A stretch of 64,000 nt of DNA. Source: Paenibacillus profundus. GTDB lineage: Bacteria; Bacillota; Bacilli; Paenibacillales; Paenibacillaceae. The stretch covers positions 372,001-436,000 of the forward strand of contig NZ_JAJNBZ010000001.1 in the NCBI RefSeq assembly GCF_021369635.1. Reading direction: 5' to 3'. The notes under the pieces are model-generated. The model saw only the letters and a program-made list of their open reading frames with translations, did no database searches and was not told the DNA's origin. Below are positions 23,031 to 31,063 of this stretch, piece by piece (positions within the stretch are counted from its first letter, which is position 1; each line of letters opens with the position of its first letter). The position numbers were made by a program, and so were the translations under genes.

Positions 23031-24806
23031 ATGGACAGACTTGCTACGCGTGCCGGCCTTCTGTTGCTGACGCTCGCCGCCGTATTCATGGTTGGTTTTT
23101 CTAAGCCAGAAGAGCCCAGGAAAGCAATCTGGATTTGGCAAGCTGATCGAATCGAGAACGAGTCGAATCAATTGTTGTCTTTTGTGAAGCAGAACGAGGT
23201 GAATTTGTTATATTTGCATGTTGATATGGACATCCCACAATCATCTTACCGTGAATTTATACGGGAAGCCGCTGCATCCGGCATCGAGGTTCATGCGCTT
23301 GCTGGACATCCCGCATGGGCGCTTGAATCGCGCCGGGACAGAATGATGAAGCTAATCCAGTGGGTTAAGTTGTATAACGGCAACGCATCGCCGGAGGAAC
23401 GAATTCGAGGAATTCATTTAGATATCGAGCCGTATGTTTTGCCGGAGTGGGAGACGGAGCGGGAAGCTCTAGTCACTTCGTGGATGGGAAATATGGAGTA
23501 CTTTCTCCAGACAGCAAAAGAAGAGGTAAACGTTGAAATAAGTGCAGATATGCCGGTCTGGTTCGATTCGATTGTCGCCGCCGATATGCCCGAGGGTTCG
23601 CTTGCAGAGTGGATGATTAAAAGGTTCGACCACATCACGTTAATGGCTTATCGTCATGAACTGGAAGGTGATAATGGCATTTTGGAACTGGTCAAACACG
23701 AGATGGAGGTGGGTGATAGGCATCAAGCCAAGCTGCTCATCGGCGTGAACGCCAAGCCGATGGAGGAGAAGCATACCACTTTTTATGATAAAGGGACGAC
23801 GGCAATGAAAAAGGCATTGCAAGAAGTGACGCAGAGGCTCGGAACCCACCCTTCCTTTGCAGGGACGTCGATTCATGATTACCGGTATTGGCAAAGCATG
23901 GAGGAGTGGGATGCGGATTTACCGCCTGAACCAGACCCTGATCCGAATCCAGATCCGGTTCCGGACCCTGATTGGGTTCCTGTCCCGCCACCAATCGAGC
24001 GCAATGGGCCGGTTGTCGCCACTTATGTGTGGCGTGCGGAGCTTGCCATCGAGCAACCGGACGAGATTATCTCCTTTGCGAAAGAACAAGGAATCAATCT
24101 GCTCTATGTCCGCCTTGATTTGGAGCAGTCGTACGATGCTTACCGTTCATTTGTGAAGAAAGCCCATGAAGCAGGTATTGAGATGCACGCGATGGGCGGA
24201 CATCCTATATGGGCGCTTAGCGAGAATGAGCCGCGCATCCTGCGGCTGGTGAACTATGTTAAGCAGTATAACCGCTCGGTGGAGCCGGATGAGCGATTCC
24301 ACGGCATTCATCTGGATGTGGAGCCGTATGTGCTGCCGGATTGGCAAAGCCGCAAGGATGACGTGTTGAAGCAGTGGACGGCCAATATGGACATGTTCGT
24401 ACGGGAAACGAAGCGGAATTCAGACTTGTTGACGAGCGTCGATTTGGCCGTATGGCTCGACCGGACGTATGTGCCGGATCGACCGGACATGACGATTAGC
24501 GAGTATATGATAGGTCTGATGGATCATGTGTCTTTGATGGCATTCCGCAATACAGCAGAGGGATCGAACGGGATTGCCGCTGTCGTGAAGGAGGAGATGA
24601 AGATGTCTGACCGTCTAGGCAAGCAGCTTGTCGTCACAGTGGAAATGAAGGAGAACTTTGAGGGTAAGCATATTTCGTTCCACGAGCTAGGGGCCGAGGA
24701 AATGCAAAGACAACTGGAAAAACTGCCCGAACTGCTGCAGGACCATTCTTCCTATATAGGAAACGCCGTACATGCATATGATTATTGGCGTGATGCTATT
24801 CAATAA
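23031..24806 (+). CDS. Secreted protein of two tandem barrel-like domains (unrecognised family)
   Basis: 591 residues. An N-terminal hydrophobic segment (LLLLTLAAVFMVGFS, about 9-24) suggests export or membrane anchoring. Two homologous domains follow, about 28-290 and 330-591. Each opens with an IWIW/TYVW strand and shares NLLYLHVDMD or NLLYVRLDLE, GIE(V/M)HA(L/M)(A/G)GHP(A/I)WAL, (R/H)GIHLD(I/V)EPYVLP(E/D)W, then HITLMAYRH or HVSLMAFRN. They are joined by a Pro/Asp-rich linker (PDPDPNPDPVPDPD). The repeated HLDxEPY strand resembles the acid-bearing strand of TIM-barrel glycosidases such as GH18, so a sugar-active role is possible, but I do not recognise the family. ATG 23031 has GGAGGG 5 bases upstream; the in-frame ATG at 23001 has no site. 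Ends with its own terminator. Confidence 0.75.
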   Translation: MDRLATRAGLLLLTLAAVFMVGFSKPEEPRKAIWIWQADRIENESNQLLSFVKQNEVNLLYLHVDMDIPQSSYREFIREAAASGIEVHALAGHPAWALESRRDRMMKLIQWVKLYNGNASPEERIRGIHLDIEPYVLPEWETEREALVTSWMGNMEYFLQTAKEEVNVEISADMPVWFDSIVAADMPEGSLAEWMIKRFDHITLMAYRHELEGDNGILELVKHEMEVGDRHQAKLLIGVNAKPMEEKHTTFYDKGTTAMKKALQEVTQRLGTHPSFAGTSIHDYRYWQSMEEWDADLPPEPDPDPNPDPVPDPDWVPVPPPIERNGPVVATYVWRAELAIEQPDEIISFAKEQGINLLYVRLDLEQSYDAYRSFVKKAHEAGIEMHAMGGHPIWALSENEPRILRLVNYVKQYNRSVEPDERFHGIHLDVEPYVLPDWQSRKDDVLKQWTANMDMFVRETKRNSDLLTSVDLAVWLDRTYVPDRPDMTISEYMIGLMDHVSLMAFRNTAEGSNGIAAVVKEEMKMSDRLGKQLVVTVEMKENFEGKHISFHELGAEEMQRQLEKLPELLQDHSSYIGNAVHAYDYWRDAIQ

Positions 24807-24820
24807 TAAAAGTAATTAGT

Positions 24821-24880
24821 GGGCTTCATCGTTTGTGGGAGTGGTTTTATGTAGTTGCCACGAATGGTGAAGTCCTTTTT
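24821..24880 (+). terminator. Large intrinsic terminator after the tandem-domain gene
   Basis: GGGCTTCATC-GTTTGTGG pairs with CCACGAAT-GGTGAAGTCC, about 18 pairs including several G-U, followed by TTTTT, starting 14 bases after the stop codon. Confidence 0.85.
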
Positions 24881-24940
24881 CATATGAAATATAATGATTG
24901 ATGGGAAGGACGTACATAATCAAAATCATGAGGTGTTTTT

Positions 24941-25063
24941 ATGAAGAGATACAGTATTGGAGGGTTAGTTGATGCAACTGAATTTTATGATGAATTATAT
25001 GATTGGGATGAGCATGTGAAAAAAGTCATTCTGTTCGCTGGGAGTGTCAGTAGCAGTGATTAG
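24941..25063 (+). CDS. Possible 40-residue small protein
   Basis: Frame from ATG 24941 encoding an acidic peptide beginning MKRYSIGGLVDATEFYDEL and ending VSSSD. GAGGTG lies 5 bases upstream, and a TATAAT at about 24889 without a good -35 could serve as promoter. I recognise no family and there is no partner gene. Its codon pattern looks plausible but the length makes it uncertain. It sits alone between a terminator and the rplS promoter. Confidence 0.3.
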   Translation: MKRYSIGGLVDATEFYDELYDWDEHVKKVILFAGSVSSSD

Positions 25064-25140
25064 CTGGAATTCGATGAGGTAGGAGAAGAAGGATAAGATC
25101 ACAAGATTGAAAAGAAAGTGGTCTTTCCTCCGATATCCGC

Positions 25141-25169
25141 TTGTAATCCGTTAGGGCATATGCTAAAAT
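25141..25169 (+). promoter_or_regulatory. SigA promoter of rplS
   Basis: -35 TTGTAA (25141-25146), 17-base spacer, -10 TAAAAT (25164-25169). It gives rplS independent expression, needed because trmD now lies 7.4 kb upstream. Confidence 0.75.
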
Positions 25170-25175
25170 AACCTT

Positions 25176-25273
25176 TGTTGTTTGGAATACGGTGGTCCTC
25201 TACATACGATGAGGCTGACGCGCATTCGCGTCCTGAGATGTATGAACACCTGTGTGGAAGGAGGGAGTCCTAG
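25176..25273 (+). promoter_or_regulatory. rplS 5' leader, candidate L19 autoregulatory element
   Basis: About 98 nt between the predicted start and the rplS ATG. It contains a nested hairpin: CATAC...GACGCG-CATT-CGCGTC...GTATG (about 25204-25250). Firmicute rplS genes often carry an L19 leader of about this size that binds the protein. Assignment rests on position and structure, not on a motif search. Confidence 0.5.
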
Positions 25274-25615
25274 ATGAATATCGTACAAGCGATTACGCAA
25301 GAACAGCTTCGCAAGGATATTCCAAGCTTTCGTCCCGGCGATACTTTGAAAGTATTTGTAAAAGTTATCGAGGGATCTCGCGAGCGTATCCAGTTGTTCG
25401 AAGGTGTTGTTATTAAGCGTCGTGGTGGCGGAATCAGTGAAACGTTTACGGTTCGTAAAATATCCTACGGTGTAGGTGTTGAGCGTACGTTCCCGATTCA
25501 TACTCCGAAAATCGATAAAATCGAAGTGGCTCGCCGTGGTAAAGTGCGTCGTGCGAAGCTTTATTATCTTCGCAGTCTTCGCGGTAAAGCAGCGAGAATT
25601 AAAGAAATCCGTTAA
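25274..25615 (+). CDS. rplS: 50S ribosomal protein L19
   Basis: 113 residues, standard length. Motifs [55 protein letters not shown] and the basic C-terminus [26 protein letters not shown] are typical. L19 lies at the 30S-50S interface. AGGAGGG precedes the ATG. It has its own promoter and leader and is followed by a strong terminator. Confidence 0.98.
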   Translation: MNIVQAITQEQLRKDIPSFRPGDTLKVFVKVIEGSRERIQLFEGVVIKRRGGGISETFTVRKISYGVGVERTFPIHTPKIDKIEVARRGKVRRAKLYYLRSLRGKAARIKEIR

Positions 25616-25624
25616 GGAACAACC

Positions 25625-25655
25625 GGGGGCTTGCTTAACCTGCAAGCCCCCTTTT
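25625..25655 (+). terminator. Intrinsic terminator after rplS
   Basis: GGGGGCTTGC / GCAAGCCCCC, 10 bp, loop TTAACCT, followed by TTTT. Confidence 0.93.
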
Positions 25656-25739
25656 GCTATTTGTACCCTGTTCGATTATGCGGAATTCGCATGACGCGAA
25701 CTTCGGATACGCATCCTAGGAGAAAGCGGGGCACAGTCG

Positions 25740-26363
25740 ATGGATCAAAACGATCAAATGATGCAACCGAATGCGCCGGAAGAGCCAAAAGAGAAGATGG
25801 TACGCTCGAAGAGTGAACTGTTGGAATGGATCAAAGCGATTGCAATAGCCGTTATCCTCGTTGTTATCGTGCGATGGCTGCTGTTTGCTCCGTTTATCGT
25901 TGACGGTCCTTCCATGGAGCCGAACTTCTGGACAGGTGAGCGTCTTATTGTTAACAAGATATTGTATGAATTTAGAGAACCTAAACGCGGTGAAGTCGTC
26001 GTCTTTCATGTGCCGCAAGAAAACCGGGATTTAATTAAACGGGTTATTGGCGTTGCCGGAGATACGATAGAGTATCGCGGGGATGATCTGTTCGTCAACG
26101 GACAAAAGGTGGAGGAGCCTTACATACAAGAGGCGTTGGATCAAGCTCATAAGAACGATGAATTGTACAATGACCGTAATTTTCCGAATGATTTGATACA
26201 GCAAAATAAAGTGCCGGAAGGTCAAATTTTTGTTATGGGTGACCACCGTAGTAACAGTACGGATAGTCGTATGCTCGGATTTATTCCGTTATCCGACGTC
26301 ATTGGTCGTGCGGATGTTATATTCTGGCCGATCTCACATGTAAAGCTGATTCAACATCATTAA
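25740..26363 (+). CDS. lepB: Type I signal peptidase
   Basis: Membrane serine/lysine peptidase that cleaves exported preproteins. It has 207 residues. An acidic cytoplasmic N-terminus is followed by one membrane segment (about 31-49). Catalytic Ser58 lies in VDGPSMEPNFW and the general base Lys100 in DLIKRVIGVAGD; box E is GDHRSNSTDSRMLG. This is a SipS-like layout (one membrane span) rather than the two-span E. coli form. Its position between rplS and rbgA is common in Paenibacillus-type genomes. Confidence 0.96.
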   Translation: MDQNDQMMQPNAPEEPKEKMVRSKSELLEWIKAIAIAVILVVIVRWLLFAPFIVDGPSMEPNFWTGERLIVNKILYEFREPKRGEVVVFHVPQENRDLIKRVIGVAGDTIEYRGDDLFVNGQKVEEPYIQEALDQAHKNDELYNDRNFPNDLIQQNKVPEGQIFVMGDHRSNSTDSRMLGFIPLSDVIGRADVIFWPISHVKLIQHH

Positions 26364-26396
26364 TCGAGCTCAGGCTGAAATAGGAGGTGGATAGCG

Positions 26397-27275
26397 ATGT
26401 CAATCCAATGGTTTCCCGGTCATATGACGAAAGCTCGTCGACAAATCCAGGAAAAGTTAAAGCTGATAGATGTAGCCATCGAACTATTGGATGCGCGTCT
26501 GCCGATGTCAAGCCGCAATCCAATGATTAACGATATTTTACACAATAAGCCGCGGCTTATTGTGATGAATAAGTCTGATCTCGCTGATCCGGATATGAAT
26601 GCGCGATGGTTGAAGTTATTCCGTTGCGAAGGGCATGCTGCGATTGCCGTCGATGCGTCGACAGGCAGTAACGTATCCCAAATTCCGGTGGAAGCGCGCA
26701 AGCTGCTGGAAGAGAAGATTCAACGCCAAATTGCCAAAGGCATGAAGCCGAGACCGGTACGGGCGCTTATTGTCGGCATCCCGAATGTGGGCAAGTCGAC
26801 GTTGATTAACAAGCTTGCAGGACGTAGTGTCGCTGCAACGGGAGATCGTCCCGGCGTCACGAAAGGACAGCAGTGGATTCGAGTCGGCACGGAGATGGAA
26901 CTTCTGGATACACCGGGAATTTTGTGGCCGAAGTTCGAGGATCAAGAGGTCGGTTATCGCCTTGCAGCTACGGGAGCAATTCGGGAAGAAATATTGAATG
27001 TGGAAGATATCGCGTTCTACGCGCTTAAATATTTGGCATCTCAGTACTGGGATCGGCTGGCGGAGCGCTATAGCTTAGAGCAGCCTCCTGTCGATATGGA
27101 CAATCCGGATGAGATCCTGAACATCATGGAGGATATCGGTCGCAAACGCGGATGCTTGATGGGTGGCGGAAGAATTGACCTGGAGAAGGCTTCGGGCATT
27201 ATTTTACGCGAACTGAGAGCTGGGAAGATGGGCCGTATTACGCTGGAAGAGCCGTATTCTTTCATGGTGGAATAA
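26397..27275 (+). CDS. rbgA: Ribosome biogenesis GTPase RbgA (YlqF)
   Basis: Circularly permuted GTPase required for late 50S assembly (L16 incorporation). It has 292 residues. G4 NKSD comes first (about 58), then G1 GIPNVGKST at 127-135, G2/G3 region RPGVTKG and DTPGILWPKF. The C-terminal RNA-binding domain includes GCLMGGGRIDLEKAS. The start SIQWFPGHMTKARRQI is diagnostic. GGAGGTG lies 7 bases before the ATG. It follows lepB by 33 bases, so co-transcription is likely. A terminator follows. Confidence 0.97.
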   Translation: MSIQWFPGHMTKARRQIQEKLKLIDVAIELLDARLPMSSRNPMINDILHNKPRLIVMNKSDLADPDMNARWLKLFRCEGHAAIAVDASTGSNVSQIPVEARKLLEEKIQRQIAKGMKPRPVRALIVGIPNVGKSTLINKLAGRSVAATGDRPGVTKGQQWIRVGTEMELLDTPGILWPKFEDQEVGYRLAATGAIREEILNVEDIAFYALKYLASQYWDRLAERYSLEQPPVDMDNPDEILNIMEDIGRKRGCLMGGGRIDLEKASGIILRELRAGKMGRITLEEPYSFMVE

Positions 27276-27292
27276 TGTTCTAGGGAATCGGG

Positions 27293-27332
27293 TAGCGCCG
27301 TACGCCATTATGGCGTGCGGCGCTATTTTTTT
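27293..27332 (+). terminator. Intrinsic terminator after rbgA
   Basis: TAGCGCCG...TACGCCAT-TATGGCGTG...CGGCGCTA, a long nearly perfect stem, followed by TTTTTTT. Confidence 0.93.
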
Positions 27333-27414
27333 GTTGTTCCTAAGGGTTGGATGTGTGGTATGAATAAGAGTAAGGACGGGATGGCGCAAGGTATACCGGA
27401 GAGGGGATTTTGCC

Positions 27415-28077
27415 ATGGGGAAGAAAAAGGTTGAAGACAAGTCGGCGGAGTCTGTCGATTTGACGGCATGGGAGCGCCGGTATTGGGGAGAAGGGATTTG
27501 CCATATTGCGGGCATTGACGAGGTTGGACGCGGATGTCTATTCGGTGATGTCGTCGCGTCAGCCGTCATTTTACCGGAGGCGCTGATTATTGAAGGCATT
27601 AATGATTCTAAAAAGCTATCGGAGAAGAAACGTGACGAGTTATATGATGCGATTATTAATCAGGCTGTCGCGTGGTCAGTCGCCCGCGTCGACGCGAATA
27701 CGATCGATCGAATAAATATTAAGCAGGCCGCGCGGCTAGCGATGAAACTGGCAGTGGAACAGCTCCATGTTCAACCGGAAGTACTCCTTATCGACGCGGA
27801 GAAGGTGGATTGTCCCATCCGGCAAGAATCCATCATTAAGGGAGATGCGAACAGTCAGTCGATTGCGGCAGCGTCTATCGTTGCGAAGGTGACGCGGGAT
27901 CGGCTCTGCATTAATGAGTGGGATGCGCTGTATCCAGGTTACGGCATGGCCGTACATAAAGGTTACGGTACTAAGCTGCACCGTGAACAGCTTCTCACTC
28001 TTGGGCCGACGCCGATGCACCGCCAATCGTTCCTGAGCTCTTTGTTTCCTGAGGAGGAACAATTGACGCTGTTCTAA
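27415..28077 (+). CDS. rnhB: Ribonuclease HII
   Basis: Removes RNA from RNA/DNA hybrids and single ribonucleotides from DNA. It has 220 residues. The catalytic core begins IAGIDEVGRGCLFGDVVASAV (Asp-Glu pair), continues with NDSKKLSEKKRDELYD, LLIDAEKVDCP and SIAAASIVAKVTRDRL, and has the C-terminal GYGTKLHREQLLTLGPTPMHRQSF. The N-terminus is about 35 residues longer than the shortest family members, as in other Bacilli. The PIP-box-like tail EEEQLTLF fits binding to the sliding clamp. Confidence 0.96.
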   Translation: MGKKKVEDKSAESVDLTAWERRYWGEGICHIAGIDEVGRGCLFGDVVASAVILPEALIIEGINDSKKLSEKKRDELYDAIINQAVAWSVARVDANTIDRINIKQAARLAMKLAVEQLHVQPEVLLIDAEKVDCPIRQESIIKGDANSQSIAAASIVAKVTRDRLCINEWDALYPGYGMAVHKGYGTKLHREQLLTLGPTPMHRQSFLSSLFPEEEQLTLF

Positions 28078-28166
28078 CGAGGTGTATCCTTAATCGGCGC
28101 CTCAAATTCTATTCGACGTGTGCCGATATAGTAATATAGCTGTCGGAATGAACGGAGGGTGGATCA

Positions 28167-30188
28167 TTGAATATTTCACAAATGGTGCGCGGGTTGGTCG
28201 GGGAGGCGAGACCCGGCGATAAGCGCACTCTGGAATTGAAATCAGGACAAGTCGTACGGGGAACGATCGCAAGTGTGTCCGAGAATGGACGTGATGCGGT
28301 CGTAAATATTAACGGCGTACCGGTACGTGCCGTATTGGAAACTCCGATGCAGCCGGGACAGACGACGTGGATGCAGGTGCAGGGACAGCAAGCCGACGGC
28401 ATGGTGATAATGAAGCCGGCAGACGGACCGACGATGTCCGCGCTTCCCTCCATCGAGGAAGCGCTCAAGGAAGCGGGGCTGCCGAATGAAACATGGGCAC
28501 GCCGTTTGCTGCATGATTTGCAGAAGGCAGGCATTCCGATGACGAAGGAGCTGACCACCAAGCTGGCACAAGCATTGTCGCTAAAGCCGCCGAATGTCAC
28601 GGCGGAAGAGTGGATGCAGGCGACAGGGGTGGCGATTCGGCGCCAACTGCCGCTGACTGCCGATTCGGTGCGCGGCTTGCAGCAGGCGCTGTTCGGCAAG
28701 CCGCTAACCGACCTGCTCGCGTTATTTGAGCGAGCAGGGGATGAGGCGCTGGGAACTGGCACCGCCTCATCTGTTGGCCGCTATGCGGCCGAAGCTGTGC
28801 GCGGCGCCGGATGGGCGGCACCGCTGCGGGAAGCGCAAGCGCTTGTGCGCGCGCTTCTGGCGGAGCTGCCGCGCGCGGAGGGGCTCCCTGACACTGGGGG
28901 AGCCCCAGCGGGGGCCGCTTCGGGCGCAAGCGGCAGCCACGCCCAGGCGGCCATGGGCGGCAGCGTGAACGCAAGCGCCGCCGCTGGTGCGGGCGCCAGC
29001 CTGAATGGCAGCCAAGCGGCGGCCGCAGGCAATGCAGCGTCCGCAATGGCTGGCGCGGCAGAGCAAGGCGCAAGCGGCTCAGCCCAAGCAGCGCCTGCAT
29101 CGCTTGCAGGCGGTGCGTGGATTGGCCGCATGCTTAGCCTGCTCGGCGTATCGCATGAGCAACAGCTGCACCGCGCCGCCATCTTGGACTTGACGCAGAG
29201 CGGCAAGGAACCGCAAGCAGCCGCTACGAATCAGGCCAATAGCGGGTCCAATTCGGCAGGCACAGCGACGGTGAGCCATGGACAAGCGGGGGCGAACGTC
29301 GCGTCGAACCAGGCACCAACAACAGCGGGCAGTGGGGCATCCGTAGCTGCAGGCCAAGCGGCTGCGACTTCAACGGCTGCCGGCAGTGTGAGCGCTAGTA
29401 CGGTGCCGTTGGCTGGCGGTGCATCTTCTTCGCCGCCATTCTCCGTGACTGATGACGCGGCAGGCACAGGTGCTCGCGGTCAGCAGGCGCAAGAAGCGCT
29501 GAACGCGAATCAGCCGCAGGCGCAGCGCCTGTCCCAAGAGAGCCAAGCCGTCACTAGCCGGGCAGTTGGCGCGCATGCGGGACACGAGCCCGCTGCGGCC
29601 ATGCCCCCGCATCCGGACGCTGCCCAACCGGCGGCGCCAGCGGAGTCGCTGAAGAGCACGCTGCTTCAGCTTCTCCAGAGCGACAACCTGCCGCCTGCCG
29701 TACGCGAGGCGGCGCAGCAGCTCGTGCAGCATGTCACGGGCCAGCAGCTGCTCCTCGCTTCAGACCGGCAGGCGCCGTTCTCGCACATCACCTTGTTCGT
29801 GCCGTTGTTCACACCGGACGGCAAGCAGACGGCTGCCGTCCACATCCAATCGCGGCAGAGCCGCCGCGGTGAGTTGGATGCCGACAACTGCCGCCTCTGG
29901 TTCGACTTGAACATGCGAGTCATCGGACGGACCCTCGTCGATGTCCAAGTCGTGGATAATGCGGTCGCGCTCAATATCCATCATGCCGATGAACGGCTGG
30001 GCGAATGGATAGGCGGCTTCCGCGCCGAGCTCGAGGCAGCAATAGAAGGAATCGGCTTCCAATTGTCGGCCTTCCGCACGCTTTCACTGCCGGAGCGCGA
30101 GACGTTGGATACGAATTCCGTAAAGGAGCTCGTCGATATAGACGATTATGCAGCAAAGCCATATAAAGGAGTAGATATGCGGATATGA
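28167..30188 (+). CDS. ylqG: YlqG-like protein with FliK-type C-terminal domain
   Basis: 673 residues with three parts. The N-terminal domain (about 1-210) begins MNISQMVRGLVGEARPGDKRT, contains a small beta-barrel-like segment VVRGTIASVSENGRDAVVNI, and then helical segments. A long Ala/Gly/Gln/Ser-rich linker (about 225-495) follows. The C-terminal domain (about 510-640) resembles the flagellar hook-length control C-terminus: ITLFVPLFTPDGKQTAAVHIQ, LWFDLNMRVIGRTLVDVQV, LGEWIGGFRAELEAAIEGIGF. Start TTG 28167 with GGAGG 8 bases upstream. Its stop overlaps ylqH by 4 bases. Paired with an FlhB-C-like protein, it may belong to flagellar or export control, but it lies outside the fla operon and its exact job is unknown. 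Confidence 0.8.
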   Translation: MNISQMVRGLVGEARPGDKRTLELKSGQVVRGTIASVSENGRDAVVNINGVPVRAVLETPMQPGQTTWMQVQGQQADGMVIMKPADGPTMSALPSIEEALKEAGLPNETWARRLLHDLQKAGIPMTKELTTKLAQALSLKPPNVTAEEWMQATGVAIRRQLPLTADSVRGLQQALFGKPLTDLLALFERAGDEALGTGTASSVGRYAAEAVRGAGWAAPLREAQALVRALLAELPRAEGLPDTGGAPAGAASGASGSHAQAAMGGSVNASAAAGAGASLNGSQAAAAGNAASAMAGAAEQGASGSAQAAPASLAGGAWIGRMLSLLGVSHEQQLHRAAILDLTQSGKEPQAAATNQANSGSNSAGTATVSHGQAGANVASNQAPTTAGSGASVAAGQAAATSTAAGSVSASTVPLAGGASSSPPFSVTDDAAGTGARGQQAQEALNANQPQAQRLSQESQAVTSRAVGAHAGHEPAAAMPPHPDAAQPAAPAESLKSTLLQLLQSDNLPPAVREAAQQLVQHVTGQQLLLASDRQAPFSHITLFVPLFTPDGKQTAAVHIQSRQSRRGELDADNCRLWFDLNMRVIGRTLVDVQVVDNAVALNIHHADERLGEWIGGFRAELEAAIEGIGFQLSAFRTLSLPERETLDTNSVKELVDIDDYAAKPYKGVDMRI

Positions 30189-30505
30189 GAGACCCTGGGG
30201 AATCGACTCAACAGACAGGGCCGTATCAGCGGAAAAAGGCGGTCGCGCTGTCCTATGATCCTCAGCAAAGCGATGCGCCGATCCTCGTTGCGAAAGGTCA
30301 AGGACAACTCGCGGAACGCATCCTCGATAAGGCGCGTGAAAGCGGGGTTCCAGTGCAAGAGGACGCCTCATTGGTTGAAGTATTGTCCAAGCTGGACATC
30401 GACCAGCAAATCCCTTCGGAGCTATATCACTTGGTGGCAGAAGTACTGACATTCATGTACCGAACAGATCAACGTGCCGAGAAGGGATGGATGAAGCATG
30501 AATGA
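30185..30505 (+). CDS. ylqH: FlhB/EscU C-terminal-domain-like protein (YlqH)
   Basis: 106 residues corresponding only to the cytoplasmic C-terminal part of the type III export switch FlhB: KKAVALSYDPQQSDAPILVAKGQGQLAERIL, DASLVEVLSKLDIDQQIPSELYHLVAEVLTFMYR. It lacks the membrane domain and the NPTH autocleavage site, so it is already a free equivalent of the cleaved fragment. In Bacillus a free FlhB-C homologue can partly stand in for FlhB's own fragment. It overlaps ylqG by 4 bases and yraN by 8 bases, making a tight three-gene unit. Confidence 0.87.
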   Translation: MRDPGESTQQTGPYQRKKAVALSYDPQQSDAPILVAKGQGQLAERILDKARESGVPVQEDASLVEVLSKLDIDQQIPSELYHLVAEVLTFMYRTDQRAEKGWMKHE

Positions 30506-30959
30506 AGCTGAAGCGAACAAGCCAAGTGTAAGCAAAGCATCGCTGCCACCTTGTAAGTCTGCCGCTCCATCCGCAGGCACTCCTCGCTCACACACTGGAA
30601 GCAATCGGCGGGCGAGGGGAGCGAAGGCAGAGCGCTTTGCTCAAGAACGGCTTAAAGAATTGGGGTACCGTATCATCCACACGAACTGGCGCTGTAGAAC
30701 GGGAGAAATCGACATTGTCGCCCGCCATGGAGCGTATTGGGTGTTTGTTGAGGTGCGGAGCCGACAGAGCCGCCGCTTTGGAACGGCTGCAGAAGCGTTC
30801 GACAGACGCAAGCAGCAGCAAGTTCGCGCTACGGCGCAAGTTTATTTGCATCAGCACGCGAAGTCGGACGTCCTGGTACGATTTGACGCGGTGGCGGTTA
30901 CGTTCCGCGAAGATGATGACCCCGAACCGGAGATTGTCATATATGAGGCGGCATTTTGA
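30498..30959 (+). CDS. yraN: YraN-family (UPF0102) putative endonuclease
   Basis: 153 residues. An unstructured Ser/Ala/Pro-rich N-terminus (1-35) precedes the restriction-endonuclease-like fold: GAKAERFAQERLKELGYRIIHTNWRC, RTGEIDIVARHGAYWVFVEVRSR (the D-x-n-E-x-R catalytic pattern), then KQQQVRATAQVYL and VRFDAVAVTF. The family is thought to act in DNA processing or uptake, but no substrate is established. Starts within the end of ylqH. Confidence 0.92.
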   Translation: MNEAEANKPSVSKASLPPCKSAAPSAGTPRSHTGSNRRARGAKAERFAQERLKELGYRIIHTNWRCRTGEIDIVARHGAYWVFVEVRSRQSRRFGTAAEAFDRRKQQQVRATAQVYLHQHAKSDVLVRFDAVAVTFREDDDPEPEIVIYEAAF

Positions 30960-30999
30960 TTGACCGCTTTATGAAAGCGCGTACAACTGAGCGCTGCAA

Positions 31000-31050
31000 A
31001 GAAGCCCCTTGCTTTGTCACTCGTGGGAGCGAGTTAAACCAAGGGGCTTC
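31000..31050. terminator. Bidirectional hairpin between yraN and the ComM-like gene
   Basis: AGAAGCCCCTTG (31000-31011) / CAAGGGGCTTC (31040-31050). It lies between two convergent genes. T runs are short on both sides (TATTC rightward, TTTGC leftward), so termination in each direction is probable rather than certain. Confidence 0.7.
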
Positions 31051-31063
31051 TATTCATACCTAG

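Noticed and set aside
28597-29467. Several long minus-strand frames inside ylqG
   Set aside because: They are open only because the GC-rich, Ala-coding linker lacks stops in other frames.
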